Shown: piece by piece, positions 26,814 to 34,858 of the stretch | How positions within the stretch are numbered: position 1 is the stretch's first letter | Layout: the number at the start of each line of letters is the position of its first letter | Source: Geodermatophilus normandii | Lineage (GTDB): Bacteria > Actinomycetota > Actinomycetes > Mycobacteriales > Geodermatophilaceae | Assembly (NCBI RefSeq): GCF_003182485.1 | Contig: NZ_QGTX01000001.1 | Span: 4,302,001-4,366,000 of the forward strand | Direction of reading: 5' to 3' | DNA: 64,000 bases | Program-made: the position numbers and the translations under genes | Notes under the pieces: model-generated | Told to the model about the DNA's origin: nothing | What the model saw: the letters and a program-made list of their open reading frames with translations, nothing else | The model's database searches: none

Positions 26814-26855
26814 TCGTGCTGCGTCCTGGCTCACCGTCGGCGGTGAGCCAGGACG
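26792..26855 (+). terminator. Double stem-loop at the end of the monooxygenase operon
   Basis: Two perfect hairpins stand back to back. The first has 13-base arms (26792-26804, 26810-26822) and contains the DUF3500 stop codon. The second has 15-base arms (26822-26836, 26841-26855) with a TCGG loop. A related half-arm (CGGTGAGCC) recurs at 26861. They separate convergent genes and probably end transcription in both directions. Confidence 0.7.
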
Positions 26856-26880
26856 CGCCACGGTGAGCCGGGACGGCCGG

Positions 26881-28401
26881 TCAGCCCTCCGGCGCGGCGT
26901 CCCCGGTCTCGGTGCGCGGGGCCTCGGGCTCGGGCTGCGCGTCCCCCGTCCCGGGCCGCGAGGCCTCGACCCGCGGCTCGTCGGCCCGGGGCTCGTCGGC
27001 CCGGGGCTCGTCGTCAGGCGGCCGGGGGTCCTCGACCTGCGGGTGCGGGTCGTCCCCGCGTTCGCGGGCGCGGCCGGCCCCGGGCAAGCCCGACACCACC
27101 TGGTGCAGGTCGTCCATCAGCTCGAGCAGCGCGTGCAGGTCCGTGGGCACCCGCCCGAGGTCGGCGGTGCGCGGCAGGTGGCCCGACTCCAGCCCGCGCA
27201 GCAGCCGCGGCACCTGGTCGGTGAGGGCGGCGAGGTTCGCGGCCCGCTCCTCGGTCAGCAACGCGGGCAGCCGGCCGAGCAGCGCGCCCAGCGCGCGGGC
27301 CGCGTCGTCGTCGATCTCGCGGCCGAGCCGGGTGAGCAACCCGAGGACGGCGTCCACCTGCTCCTCGCCGAGCGCCTGCTCGAGCCGGTCGAGGCGCTCG
27401 TCGGACAGCAGGCCGTCGAGCCGGGAGCCGACCCGGGCGAGGCGCTCGTCGTCCAGCAGCCCGGCGGCGCGGTCCACCAGCCGCGGGACGCGCTCGTCCT
27501 CCAGCAGGCCGGCGGCGCGGTCCACCAGCCGCGGGACGCGCTCGTCCTCCAGCAGGCCGGCAGCGCGGTCCACCAGCCGCGGGACGCGCTCGTCGGCGAG
27601 CAGGTCGTCGAGCCGGCCGAGCAGGCGCAGCACGCGTTCGTCGGCCGCCAGGTCCAGCAGCGTGCGCACCCGCTCGTCGGCGCCCAGGTCGAGGGCCTGC
27701 TGCACCCGGTCGCCGGTGAGGAGGTCCAGGGTGCGGTCGACCCGGTCGCCGGTGAGGAGGTCCAGGGTCCGGTCGACCCGGGCGTCGGTCAGGACGTCCA
27801 GGGTGCGGTCGACCCGGTCGCCGGTGACGAGTTCGAGGGCGCGCACGACCCGGTCGTCCCCCGCGAGGTCGAGGGCACGCTCGACGCGCTCGTCGGCCAG
27901 GTGGTCGAGCACCCGCTCGATCCGGGTCAGCAGCTCGGTCGACAGCAGCCGGTCGAGCCCGTCGGCGAGCCCGTCGAGCCGGCCCGGGGACAGCAGGCCC
28001 GAGGACAGCAGGTCGTCGAGCGCGTCGAGGGCCCGCGGCACGACGTCGGCGCGCGAGCGCAGGGTGTCCACGGTCCGGGTGACCGCCTCGACCCGCTCCG
28101 GCGCCAGCGCGGCACCGAGCCGGTCGACGAGCGTGCCCAGGGCGGCGATCCGCTCCGGCGTCATGACGGCGGCGAAGCGCCGCACCACGTCGGCCGCCAC
28201 CTCGACGGCCTCCGGGCCCACCGCGACCGCGCGGGCGACCGCCGGACCGGCGCCGTCGAGGAGCGACCGGGTCCGGCGGAGGACGTCGTCGGCCAGGGGC
28301 AGCAGCGTCTCCGCGCGCGGCAGCGCCGCACTGAGGCTGCGGACGGAGTCGGCGAGCGTCCAGGGCAGGTCGAGGAGGTCCGAGGGACCGGGCAGGCGCA
28401 C
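26881..28401 (-). CDS. Tandem-repeat helical protein of unknown function
   Basis: A 506-aa, Arg/Asp/Leu-rich protein with no recognised family. Residues about 165-340 are short tandem repeats: first 12-residue units of the form GDRVDRTLDLLT, then 16-residue units of the form DERVPRLVDRAAGLLE, three of the latter nearly identical. Each begins with a D-E/D-R-V cap followed by an amphipathic helix, so the region may form a long helical rod. The C-terminal 75 residues are acidic and Pro-rich (repeated DEPRA), probably disordered. No signal peptide. The GTG at 28401 follows GGGAG. It lies 33 bp after the rhamnulokinase gene on the same strand, but no functional link to rhamnose is evident. Confidence 0.75.
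   Translation of the reverse strand: MRLPGPSDLLDLPWTLADSVRSLSAALPRAETLLPLADDVLRRTRSLLDGAGPAVARAVAVGPEAVEVAADVVRRFAAVMTPERIAALGTLVDRLGAALAPERVEAVTRTVDTLRSRADVVPRALDALDDLLSSGLLSPGRLDGLADGLDRLLSTELLTRIERVLDHLADERVERALDLAGDDRVVRALELVTGDRVDRTLDVLTDARVDRTLDLLTGDRVDRTLDLLTGDRVQQALDLGADERVRTLLDLAADERVLRLLGRLDDLLADERVPRLVDRAAGLLEDERVPRLVDRAAGLLEDERVPRLVDRAAGLLDDERLARVGSRLDGLLSDERLDRLEQALGEEQVDAVLGLLTRLGREIDDDAARALGALLGRLPALLTEERAANLAALTDQVPRLLRGLESGHLPRTADLGRVPTDLHALLELMDDLHQVVSGLPGAGRARERGDDPHPQVEDPRPPDDEPRADEPRADEPRVEASRPGTGDAQPEPEAPRTETGDAAPEG
27445..27600. repeat. Near-identical 48-bp coding tandem repeats
   Basis: About three 48-base copies encode the 16-residue units of the repeat protein. The copies differ at only one or two bases, so expansion or conversion has been recent. 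Confidence 0.75.
27687..27870. repeat. Coding tandem repeats of 36 bp
   Basis: About five 36-base copies encode the 12-residue units of the repeat protein. Adjacent copies share long identical runs around CGGTCGCCGGTGAGGAGG. They are in frame and lack the unique spacers of a CRISPR array. Confidence 0.7.
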
Positions 28402-28434
28402 GGGCGCTCCCTACCCGTGCGCCCGCCTCCGGAC

Positions 28435-29925
28435 TCACCGGCCCGGGTACGCCCGCGCCTCGGCGGCGTCCCAGGCGGCCGACGAGCCCGAGGGCCGGTA
28501 CTCGACCGGCGCCTGGGTGGCGCGCAGCAGCCGGCGCATCTCCCCCAGGCCACCGCCGAGCGCGCCGAGCGCCCGCGCCTGCACCAGCGCGTTGCCAAGC
28601 GCCGCGGCCTCCACCGGTCCGGCGAGCACCGGCCGCTGGCAGGCGTCGGCGGTGAGCTGGCACAGCAGCGCGTTGCGCGCTCCCCCGCCGACCAGGTGGA
28701 CGACGTCGACCTCGCGGCCGGACAGCTCCTCGGCCGCCCGCACCGTGCGCCGATAGGCCAGCGCGAGGCTGTCGACGATGCAGCGCACCGTCTCCGCCTG
28801 GCCCTGCGGCGGCGTCTGCCCGGTCTCGGCGCAGACCTGCGCGATCCGCGCCGGCACGTCACCCGGCGGCAGGAAGCGCGCGTCGTCGACGTCGACCACG
28901 GCGGCGAAGGCCGGCACCCGCGCGGCGGCGGCGAGCAGGTCGGGGAGGTCGGCGGGCAGGCCGGCCGCGGTCCAGGTGCGCAACGACTCCTGCAGCAGCC
29001 ACAGCCCCATCACGTTGTGCAGGTACCGCACGGTGCCGTCGACGCCGAGCTCGTTGGTGAACCCCGCCGTCCGGCCGGCCTCGGAGAGCACCGGCTTCTC
29101 CAGCTCCACGCCGACCAGCGACCAGGTGCCGCAGGAGACGTAGGCGAACCGGTCGCCGCGCGCCGGGACGCCGACGACCGCCGACGCCGTGTCGTGCGAC
29201 CCGACCGCGACCACCGGCACGTCGCCCAGGCCGGTCTCGGCGCGGACGTCGGCGGTGAGCCGGCCGATCTCCTCGCCGGGCTGCACCAGCGCCGGGAGCA
29301 GGTCGCGCGGCAGGTCGAGCCGGTCGAGCAGGCCGGTCGCCCACTGCCGCGTCGTCGCGTCGAGCAGCCCGGTCGTGGAGGCGTTGGTCACCTCCGCGAC
29401 CCGCGCCCCGGTCAGCCAGTACGCCAGCAGGTCGGGCACGAGCAGCGCCTGCCGGGCCGCGGCGAGGCGCGCCGTCCCCCGCATGGCGGCGAGCTGGAAC
29501 ACCGTGTTGAACGGCAGGTGCTGCAGGCCGTTGACCCGGTACAGCTCGTCGGGCGGGACGAGGGCGTGCACGTCGGCGACCGCGGTCTCGTGCCGGGCGT
29601 CGCGGTAGTGCACGGGGTTGCCGAGCAGCGCGCCGTCGGCGTCGAGCAGGCCGACGTCGACGGCCCAGCTGTCGATGCCGATGCCGTCGACCCCCCGGCC
29701 GCCGGCCTCGTGGCCGGCGGCCCGCAGCCCGTCGAGCACCCCGGCGTAGAGGCCGAGGACGTCCCACTGCAGCGTCCCCGCCGTCCGCACCGGCCGGTTC
29801 GGGAAGCGGTGGACCTCCGTGAGGTCCAGCCGCCCGGAGCCGACCCGCGCGACCATCACCCGGCCGCTGGAGGCGCCCAGGTCGACCGCCGCGAGGGTCA
29901 GCTCCCGGGGGACAGAGGTGGCCAT
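28435..29925 (-). CDS. rhaB: Rhamnulokinase
   Basis: Phosphorylates L-rhamnulose to L-rhamnulose 1-phosphate with ATP. The 496-aa FGGY-family kinase has the N-terminal phosphate loop AAVDLGASSGRVMVA near residue 10, GIDSWAVDVGLLD near 77 and the C-terminal LVGGGARNALLCQ near 400, each typical of RhaB. The ATG at 29925 is chosen because a GGTGG/CAGG stretch precedes it; an in-frame GTG at 29934 lacks a binding site. It starts 12 bp after the bifunctional aldolase stop and belongs to the leftward rhamnose operon. It supplies the substrate for that aldolase. Confidence 0.93.
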   Translation of the reverse strand: MATSVPRELTLAAVDLGASSGRVMVARVGSGRLDLTEVHRFPNRPVRTAGTLQWDVLGLYAGVLDGLRAAGHEAGGRGVDGIGIDSWAVDVGLLDADGALLGNPVHYRDARHETAVADVHALVPPDELYRVNGLQHLPFNTVFQLAAMRGTARLAAARQALLVPDLLAYWLTGARVAEVTNASTTGLLDATTRQWATGLLDRLDLPRDLLPALVQPGEEIGRLTADVRAETGLGDVPVVAVGSHDTASAVVGVPARGDRFAYVSCGTWSLVGVELEKPVLSEAGRTAGFTNELGVDGTVRYLHNVMGLWLLQESLRTWTAAGLPADLPDLLAAAARVPAFAAVVDVDDARFLPPGDVPARIAQVCAETGQTPPQGQAETVRCIVDSLALAYRRTVRAAEELSGREVDVVHLVGGGARNALLCQLTADACQRPVLAGPVEAAALGNALVQARALGALGGGLGEMRRLLRATQAPVEYRPSGSSAAWDAAEARAYPGR

Positions 29926-29937
29926 CCCTGCCACCCG

Positions 29938-31974
29938 TCAGCGGAGGAAGGCGGCCGCGACGCCGGAGTCGACCGGGACGTGCAGGCCGGTGGTGCGCGA
30001 CAGCTCCCCGCCGGTCAGGGCGAAGACGGCGTCGGCGACGTGCTCGGGCAGCACCTCGCGCTTGAGCAGGGTGCGCTGCGCGTAGAACTGGCCCAGCTCC
30101 TCCTCCGGCACCCCGTAGACCGCGGCGCGCTTGGCGCCCCAGCCGCCGGCGAAGATGCCCGACCCGCGGACGACGCCGTCGGGGTTGATGCCGTTGACCC
30201 GGATCTGGTGCTCCCCCAGCTCGGCGGCCAGCAGCCGGACCTGGTGCGCCTGGTCGGCCTTGGTCGAGGAGTAGGCGATGTTGCTGGGCCCGGCGAAGAC
30301 CGCGTTCTTCGAGGAGATGTAGACGACGTCGCCGCCCATCCCCTGCTCGATCATGAGCCGGGCCGCCTCGCGGGAGACGAGGAAGCTGCCCTTGGCCATG
30401 ACGTCGTGCTGCAGGTCCCAGTCCTGCTCGGTGGTCTCCAGCAGCGGCTTGGAGATCGACAGGCCGGCGTTGTTGACCACCAGGTCGACGCCGCCGAAGG
30501 CCAGCACCGCCTCCCGGAACGCCGCGGCCACCGCCTCGGCGTCGGACACGTCGGCGGCCACGCCGATCGCGACGTCGGCGTCGCCGATGCCGGCCGCGGC
30601 GTCGGTCGCCTTCTGCAGGTCGAGGTCGGCGACGACGACGCAGGCGCCCTCGGACGCCAGCCGCTCGGCGATCGCCTTGCCGATGCCGCTCGCCGCACCG
30701 GTCACCAGCGCGACCCGCGACGCCAGCGGCTTGGGCTTCGGCATCCGCTGGAGCTTGGCCTCCTCCAACGCCCAGTACTCGATGCGGAACTTCTCGCTCT
30801 CGTCGATCGGCGCGTAGGTGCTGACCGACTCGGCGCCGCGCATGACGTTGATGGCGTTGACGTAGAACTCGCCGGCCACCCGGGCGGTCTGCTTGTTGGC
30901 GCCGAAGCTGAACATGCCCACGCCGGGGACCAGCACGATGGCCGGGTCCGCGCCGCGCATGGCGGGCGAGTCGGGCGTGGCGTGGCGCTCGTAGTAGGCC
31001 GCGTACTCGGCGCGGTACTCCTCGTGCAGCTCCCGGAGCCGCGCGACGACGTCCTCGACCGGGGCGCTCGCCGGCAGGTCGACCACCATCGGCCGGACCT
31101 TGGTGCGCAGGAAGTGGTCGGGGCAGGAGGTGCCGAGCGCGGCGAGGGGCGCGAGCTTCTCGCGCGACAGGAACTCCAGGACGACGTCGGAGTCGGTGAA
31201 GTGCCCGACCTGCGGCCTGTCGGTGGAGGCCAGGCCGCGGATCACCGGGGCGAGGGCCGCGGCCCTCACCCGGCGCTCGGCGACGGGCAGCGCCTCGTAG
31301 CCGGGGACGACGGCGCCGAACGGCTCGGCGCTGCCCCTCTCGGCGAGGAAGCGCTCGGCGGTGCGGATGACGTCGAGGGAGTTGGCCTCGGCCTCCTCGC
31401 TGGTCGCGCCCCACGCGGTGATGCCGTGGCCGCCGAGGACGCAGCCGATGGCCTGCGGGTTCTTCTCCTTGACGGCCGCGATGTCGAGGCCGAGCTGGAA
31501 GCCGGGGCGGCGCCACGGCACCCAGACGACGCGGTCGCCGAAGCACTCGCGGGTCAGCGCCTCGCCGTCGGCCGCCGTCGCCAGGGCGATGCCGGAGTCG
31601 GGGTGCAGGTGGTCGACGTGGGCGGCGTCGACCAGGCCGTGCATGGCGGTGTCGATCGACGGGGCGGCGCCGCCGCGGCCGTGCAGGCAGAAGTCGAACG
31701 CGGCGACCATCTCGTCCTCGCGCTCGACGCCCGGGTAGACGTCGACCAGCGAGCGCAGCCGGTCGAGCCGCAGCACGGCCAGGCCCGCCTCCCGCAGGGT
31801 CCCGAGGTCGCCGCCGGAGCCCTTGACCCACAGCAGCTCGACGGGCCGGCCGGTGACCGGGTCGGTCCCGGTGCCCTTGGCGGAGGTGTTGCCGCCGGCG
31901 TAGTTGGTGTTGCGCGGATCGGCGCCGAGCCGGTTCGACCGCGCGATGAGGTCGCTGACCACGGGGTTGGTCAC
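29938..31974 (-). CDS. rhaEW: Bifunctional rhamnulose-1-phosphate aldolase / lactaldehyde dehydrogenase (RhaEW type)
   Basis: Residues 1-400 are a class II aldolase/adducin domain with the zinc-binding HVDHLHPDSG (near 118-127) and GGHGITAWG (near 188). It cleaves rhamnulose 1-phosphate to dihydroxyacetone phosphate and L-lactaldehyde. Residues about 425-678 are a short-chain dehydrogenase: TGAASGIGKAIAE (near 432), NNAGLS (near 505) and the YSSTKADQ Tyr-Lys pair (near 575). This domain can oxidise lactaldehyde to lactate. Such fusions are known in actinobacteria, rhizobia and Bacillus. The GTG at 31974 follows GGAAGGA. Lactate formed here can feed the divergent lutABC operon. Confidence 0.93.
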   Translation of the reverse strand: MTNPVVSDLIARSNRLGADPRNTNYAGGNTSAKGTGTDPVTGRPVELLWVKGSGGDLGTLREAGLAVLRLDRLRSLVDVYPGVEREDEMVAAFDFCLHGRGGAAPSIDTAMHGLVDAAHVDHLHPDSGIALATAADGEALTRECFGDRVVWVPWRRPGFQLGLDIAAVKEKNPQAIGCVLGGHGITAWGATSEEAEANSLDVIRTAERFLAERGSAEPFGAVVPGYEALPVAERRVRAAALAPVIRGLASTDRPQVGHFTDSDVVLEFLSREKLAPLAALGTSCPDHFLRTKVRPMVVDLPASAPVEDVVARLRELHEEYRAEYAAYYERHATPDSPAMRGADPAIVLVPGVGMFSFGANKQTARVAGEFYVNAINVMRGAESVSTYAPIDESEKFRIEYWALEEAKLQRMPKPKPLASRVALVTGAASGIGKAIAERLASEGACVVVADLDLQKATDAAAGIGDADVAIGVAADVSDAEAVAAAFREAVLAFGGVDLVVNNAGLSISKPLLETTEQDWDLQHDVMAKGSFLVSREAARLMIEQGMGGDVVYISSKNAVFAGPSNIAYSSTKADQAHQVRLLAAELGEHQIRVNGINPDGVVRGSGIFAGGWGAKRAAVYGVPEEELGQFYAQRTLLKREVLPEHVADAVFALTGGELSRTTGLHVPVDSGVAAAFLR

Positions 31975-31999
31975 AGCAGTGGGTTCCTTCCGGGAGGGA

Positions 32000-32065
32000 C
32001 CGGCGAGATCGCCGATCTCGCACGGTTCGAGGGGCGGAGACGTGCGAGATCGCCGATCTCGCCGG
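32000..32065. repeat. Nested palindromic repeat between rhaI and the aldolase gene
   Basis: Two 25-base arms (32000-32024, 32041-32065) are inverted copies with one central mismatch. Each arm is itself a near-palindrome (GCGAGATC-GCC-GATCTCGC). The 16-base loop is not symmetrical. The structure sits inside the rhamnose operon, so it is more likely a REP-type element or mRNA stability structure than an operator. Confidence 0.6.
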
Positions 32066-32075
32066 GCAGGCGGAC

Positions 32076-32099
32076 CGCCTCTCGCGCGCGCGAGAGGCG
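32076..32099. repeat. Perfect 24-bp palindrome just before the rhaI stop
   Basis: Halves of 12 bases (CGCCTCTCGCGC and its complement) meet without a loop seven bases downstream of the rhaI stop on the minus strand. Together with the nested repeat it makes this 132-bp gap almost wholly palindromic. Confidence 0.6.
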
Positions 32100-32106
32100 A
32101 GGGGGG

Positions 32107-33288
32107 CTAGGCGCCCCAGGAGGCCTGGGTGCCACCGATGCGCTCGCGGGCGATGCGCTCGGCGTGGCCCGAGCGGGCGTAGGCGGCGTACGGGTCGGCG
32201 TCGAGGCCCTTCGACTCGCGCAGCTCGGCGAGCAGCGGGCGGACGTCGGTGGCGAAGGCGTCGGTCAGCGCGCCGTGCGCGGCGAGCACGTCACCGGAGG
32301 CCTGTGCGGCGGCCAGCGCCTCGCGGTCGACCAGCAGCGCCTTCGCCGTCGCCTCCTGGACGTTGAGCACCGAGCGGATCTGGCCGGGGATCTTCGGCTC
32401 GATGTTGTGGCACTGGTCGAGCATGAAGTTGACGCCGGCGCCGAGGAGCGCGTCCGCGGCCACGATCTCGTTCATGATGCGGAAGAGCTGGAATGGATCG
32501 GCCGAGCCGACGATGAGGTCGTCGTCGCCGTAGTAGCGCGAGTTGAAGTCGAACGCGCCGAGGCGGCCCACCCGCAGCAGCTGCATGACGATGAACTCGA
32601 TGTTGGTGCCGGGCGCGTGGTGGCCGGTGTCGAGGACGACGGTCGCCTGGTCGCCGAGAGCCAGGCAGTGCAGCAGCGAGGTCCCCCAGTCGGGGATGTC
32701 CATCGCGTAGAAGTACGGCTCGTAGAACTTGTACTCCAGCAGCAGCCGCATGCCCGGGTCGAGCATCGCGTAGACCTGCTGCAGCGAGTCGGCGAGCCGG
32801 TCCTGCCGGGCGCGCAGGTCGTCCTGGCCGGCGTAGTTGGTGCCGTCGGGCAGCCACAGCTTCAGGTCGGTCGAGCCGGTGGCGCGCATGACGTCGACGC
32901 ACTGCGCGTGGTGGGCGATCGCCTTGTCGCGGACCGCCTCGTCGGGGTGGGTCAGCGACCCGAGCCGGTAGTCGTCGTCCTGGAACAGGTTGGAGTTGAT
33001 CGCGCCGATGGCCACGCCGAGGTCGGCGGCGTGCGCGGCGAGCTTGGAGAAGTCGTCGACGAGGTCCCACGGGACGTGCAGCGACACCCGCGGCGCGGCG
33101 CCGGTGTAGCGGTGCACCTGGGCGGCGTCCTCGATCTTCTCGAACGGGTCGCGGGCGACGCCGGGCTGGCCGAAGACCTTGAAGCGGGTGCCGGAGTTGC
33201 CGAACGCCCACGAGGGCAGCTCGATGGTCTGCTCGGCCAGCGCGGCGAGGGCACGGGCTCGGCGGTCGGGGGTCCCGAGGTCGGTCAC
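32107..33288 (-). CDS. rhaI: L-rhamnose isomerase
   Basis: Converts L-rhamnose to L-rhamnulose. The 393-aa protein is of the xylose-isomerase-like RhaI type found in Pseudomonas and actinobacteria rather than E. coli RhaA. Metal ligands are carried by LLLEYKFYEPYFYAMDIPDWG (Glu, in two parts LLLEYKFYEP and YFYAMDIPDWG, near 180-200), VLDTGHHAPGTNIEF (Asp/His near 218) and GAFDFNSRYYGDDD (Asp, near 245). The GTG start at 33288 overlaps the mutarotase stop as GTGA. It acts in the cytoplasm as the first committed step. Confidence 0.95.
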   Translation of the reverse strand: MTDLGTPDRRARALAALAEQTIELPSWAFGNSGTRFKVFGQPGVARDPFEKIEDAAQVHRYTGAAPRVSLHVPWDLVDDFSKLAAHAADLGVAIGAINSNLFQDDDYRLGSLTHPDEAVRDKAIAHHAQCVDVMRATGSTDLKLWLPDGTNYAGQDDLRARQDRLADSLQQVYAMLDPGMRLLLEYKFYEPYFYAMDIPDWGTSLLHCLALGDQATVVLDTGHHAPGTNIEFIVMQLLRVGRLGAFDFNSRYYGDDDLIVGSADPFQLFRIMNEIVAADALLGAGVNFMLDQCHNIEPKIPGQIRSVLNVQEATAKALLVDREALAAAQASGDVLAAHGALTDAFATDVRPLLAELRESKGLDADPYAAYARSGHAERIARERIGGTQASWGA

Positions 33289-33647
33289 GGTCGGTCTCCT
33301 GTTGCTGCGGTGGTGGGGTCGCCGAGCGCCGCGAGCTGGGCGTCGAGGTCGAAGACGAGCGGCAGCTCGGACTTGCCGGAGCCGTCGCCGGAGACGAAGA
33401 AGGGCGCCATGGAGGCCTCCCAGCGGGCGCTCACCTCGGTGGCGTCCACGGCGGCCCGCGCGGCGGCGAGGTCGTCGGTCTCCACGACGCCGACCAGCAG
33501 GCCGTCGTCGCGCAGGTAGAGCTGGTAGTCCCGCCAGCCGGCGTCGCGCAGGGCGCGCAGCATCTCCGGCCAGACGGCGGCGTGCCGCTCGCGGTACTCG
33601 GCCAGGCGGTCGGGGCGGACCTGGAGGGTGAAGCAGGCGCGGGGCAC
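33285..33647 (-). CDS. rhaM: L-rhamnose mutarotase
   Basis: Interconverts the alpha and beta anomers of L-rhamnose so that the isomerase receives its preferred form. The 120-aa protein is slightly longer than E. coli RhaM (104). The core has the conserved EYRERHAAVWPEML (His near 21), GWRDYQLYL and the Trp in SARWEASMAPFF. The GTG at 33647 has TAGGAGA eight bases upstream. It lies between the binding-protein gene and rhaI, coupled to the latter. Confidence 0.93.
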   Translation of the reverse strand: MPRACFTLQVRPDRLAEYRERHAAVWPEMLRALRDAGWRDYQLYLRDDGLLVGVVETDDLAAARAAVDATEVSARWEASMAPFFVSGDGSGKSELPLVFDLDAQLAALGDPTTAATGDRP

Positions 33648-33667
33648 GAGGGGTCTCCTAGGAGGGG

Positions 33668-33707
33668 CCCGGTCCCGCCGCCGCCGGGTGGGGGCGGCGG
33701 GACCGGG
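33668..33707 (-). terminator. Stem-loop after the rhamnose-binding-protein gene
   Basis: Perfect 15-base arms (33668-33682, 33693-33707) pair eight bases after the binding-protein stop, inside the operon. The arrangement mirrors the hairpin after the other solute-binding gene at 13744 and suggests differential mRNA stability. Confidence 0.55.
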
Positions 33708-33714
33708 GGGCGAC

Positions 33715-34803
33715 TCAGAAGTCGAAGTCGTCGATGTTGTCGGCGTTGAAGACCGTCGGCTCGCCGAGCACGATCTCGCCGTCGGCACCGACCTCGTACT
33801 CGCCGAGGTCGCCGGCGGTGAAGGTCTCGCCCTCCGCACCGGTGATCTGGCCGGCGGCCAGCGCGGCACCGGCGTAGGCGGCCAGGTAGCCCAGGTCCTC
33901 GGGGTTCCACAGCGCGAACGCGGTGACGGTGCCGTCCTGGACGTACTCGCGCATCTGGTTCGGCGTGCCCAGGCCGGTCAGCGCGACCCGGCCCTTGTAC
34001 TCCGAGCCCGACAGGTAGCGCGCCGCGGCCGAGATGCCCACGGTGGTCGGCGAGATGATGCCCTTGAGCTCCGGGTAGGTCTGCAGCAGGCCCTGGGTCT
34101 CCTGGAAGGACTTCTCGTCCTCGTCGTCGCCGTAGACCGTCGCCACGATCTCCAGGTCCGGGTACTCCGAGGCGGCGTACTCGGTCATGAGCTCGATCCA
34201 GGTGTTCTGGTTCGTGGCGTTGGCCGTCGCCGAGAGGATCGCGACCTGGCCGGCGCCGCCGATCTGCTCCGCCATGAGGTCGATCTGCGCCTCGGCGATG
34301 CCCTCGGGGGTCGCCTGGTTGATGAAGACGTCGCGGCACTCCGGCGAGGTGTCGGAGTCGAAGGTGACGACGCTGGCGCCTCCGCTGCGGGCCTGGTCCA
34401 GGGCGCTGCAGATGGCGTTGGGGTCGTTGGCCGAGGTGAGGATGACGTCGGCGCCCTGCTGGGTCAGCGTGTTGATGTAGCTGACCTGCGAGGAGGCGCT
34501 GGCCTCCGACGGGCCGACCTGGCTGAACTCGCCGTCGATCTCGCCGGCGGCCCGCTCGGAGCCGGCGGCCGCGACGTCGAAGTACGGGTTGTTGAGCTGC
34601 TTGGGCAGGAAGGCGATCGCGAGGTCCGCGGGGATCTCGGCGTCCGGGTCCGCGGACGCTCCGGCGGCGTCGCCGCCGGAGCTGCTGCCCTCCTCCTCGC
34701 CACGGGTGGTGCCACCGCAGGCGGCGGTGGTGAGCACGACGGCGGCCACCGCCACGCCGGTCAGGCCGCCACGCAGGCGACGGCTGGTCAGGAACAGCGA
34801 CAT
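33715..34803 (-). CDS. rhaS: Rhamnose ABC importer, solute-binding lipoprotein
   Basis: A 362-aa periplasmic-binding-like protein of the ribose/rhamnose (CUT2) class. It has a signal peptide with a lipobox Cys at residue 29 (LTTAAC), a Ser/Gly-rich linker, then two lobes with AFLPKQLNNPYFDVAAAG near 63-80 and ITGAEGETFTAGDLG near 320. It captures L-rhamnose outside the membrane. The ATG at 34803 follows GAGAGGGA. Gene order with two permeases and a dual ATPase matches rhaSTPQ systems. Rhamnose specificity is inferred from the surrounding catabolic genes. Confidence 0.92.
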   Translation of the reverse strand: MSLFLTSRRLRGGLTGVAVAAVVLTTAACGGTTRGEEEGSSSGGDAAGASADPDAEIPADLAIAFLPKQLNNPYFDVAAAGSERAAGEIDGEFSQVGPSEASASSQVSYINTLTQQGADVILTSANDPNAICSALDQARSGGASVVTFDSDTSPECRDVFINQATPEGIAEAQIDLMAEQIGGAGQVAILSATANATNQNTWIELMTEYAASEYPDLEIVATVYGDDEDEKSFQETQGLLQTYPELKGIISPTTVGISAAARYLSGSEYKGRVALTGLGTPNQMREYVQDGTVTAFALWNPEDLGYLAAYAGAALAAGQITGAEGETFTAGDLGEYEVGADGEIVLGEPTVFNADNIDDFDF

Positions 34804-34858
34804 CGGGGTCCCTCTCTTCGGGGTGGTGGGGAGTGGAGCGGGTGGAGCGGTGGTGCGG

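Noticed and set aside
27445-27870. Regular repeats that might be a CRISPR array
   Set aside because: The units are in-frame coding repeats of 36 and 48 bp with no unique spacers and no cas genes nearby.
26767-33519. A 2250-codon open frame on the plus strand
   Set aside because: It is antisense to the repeat protein and the rhamnose genes; long stop-free antisense frames are a by-product of extreme GC content. Its composition is non-protein-like.
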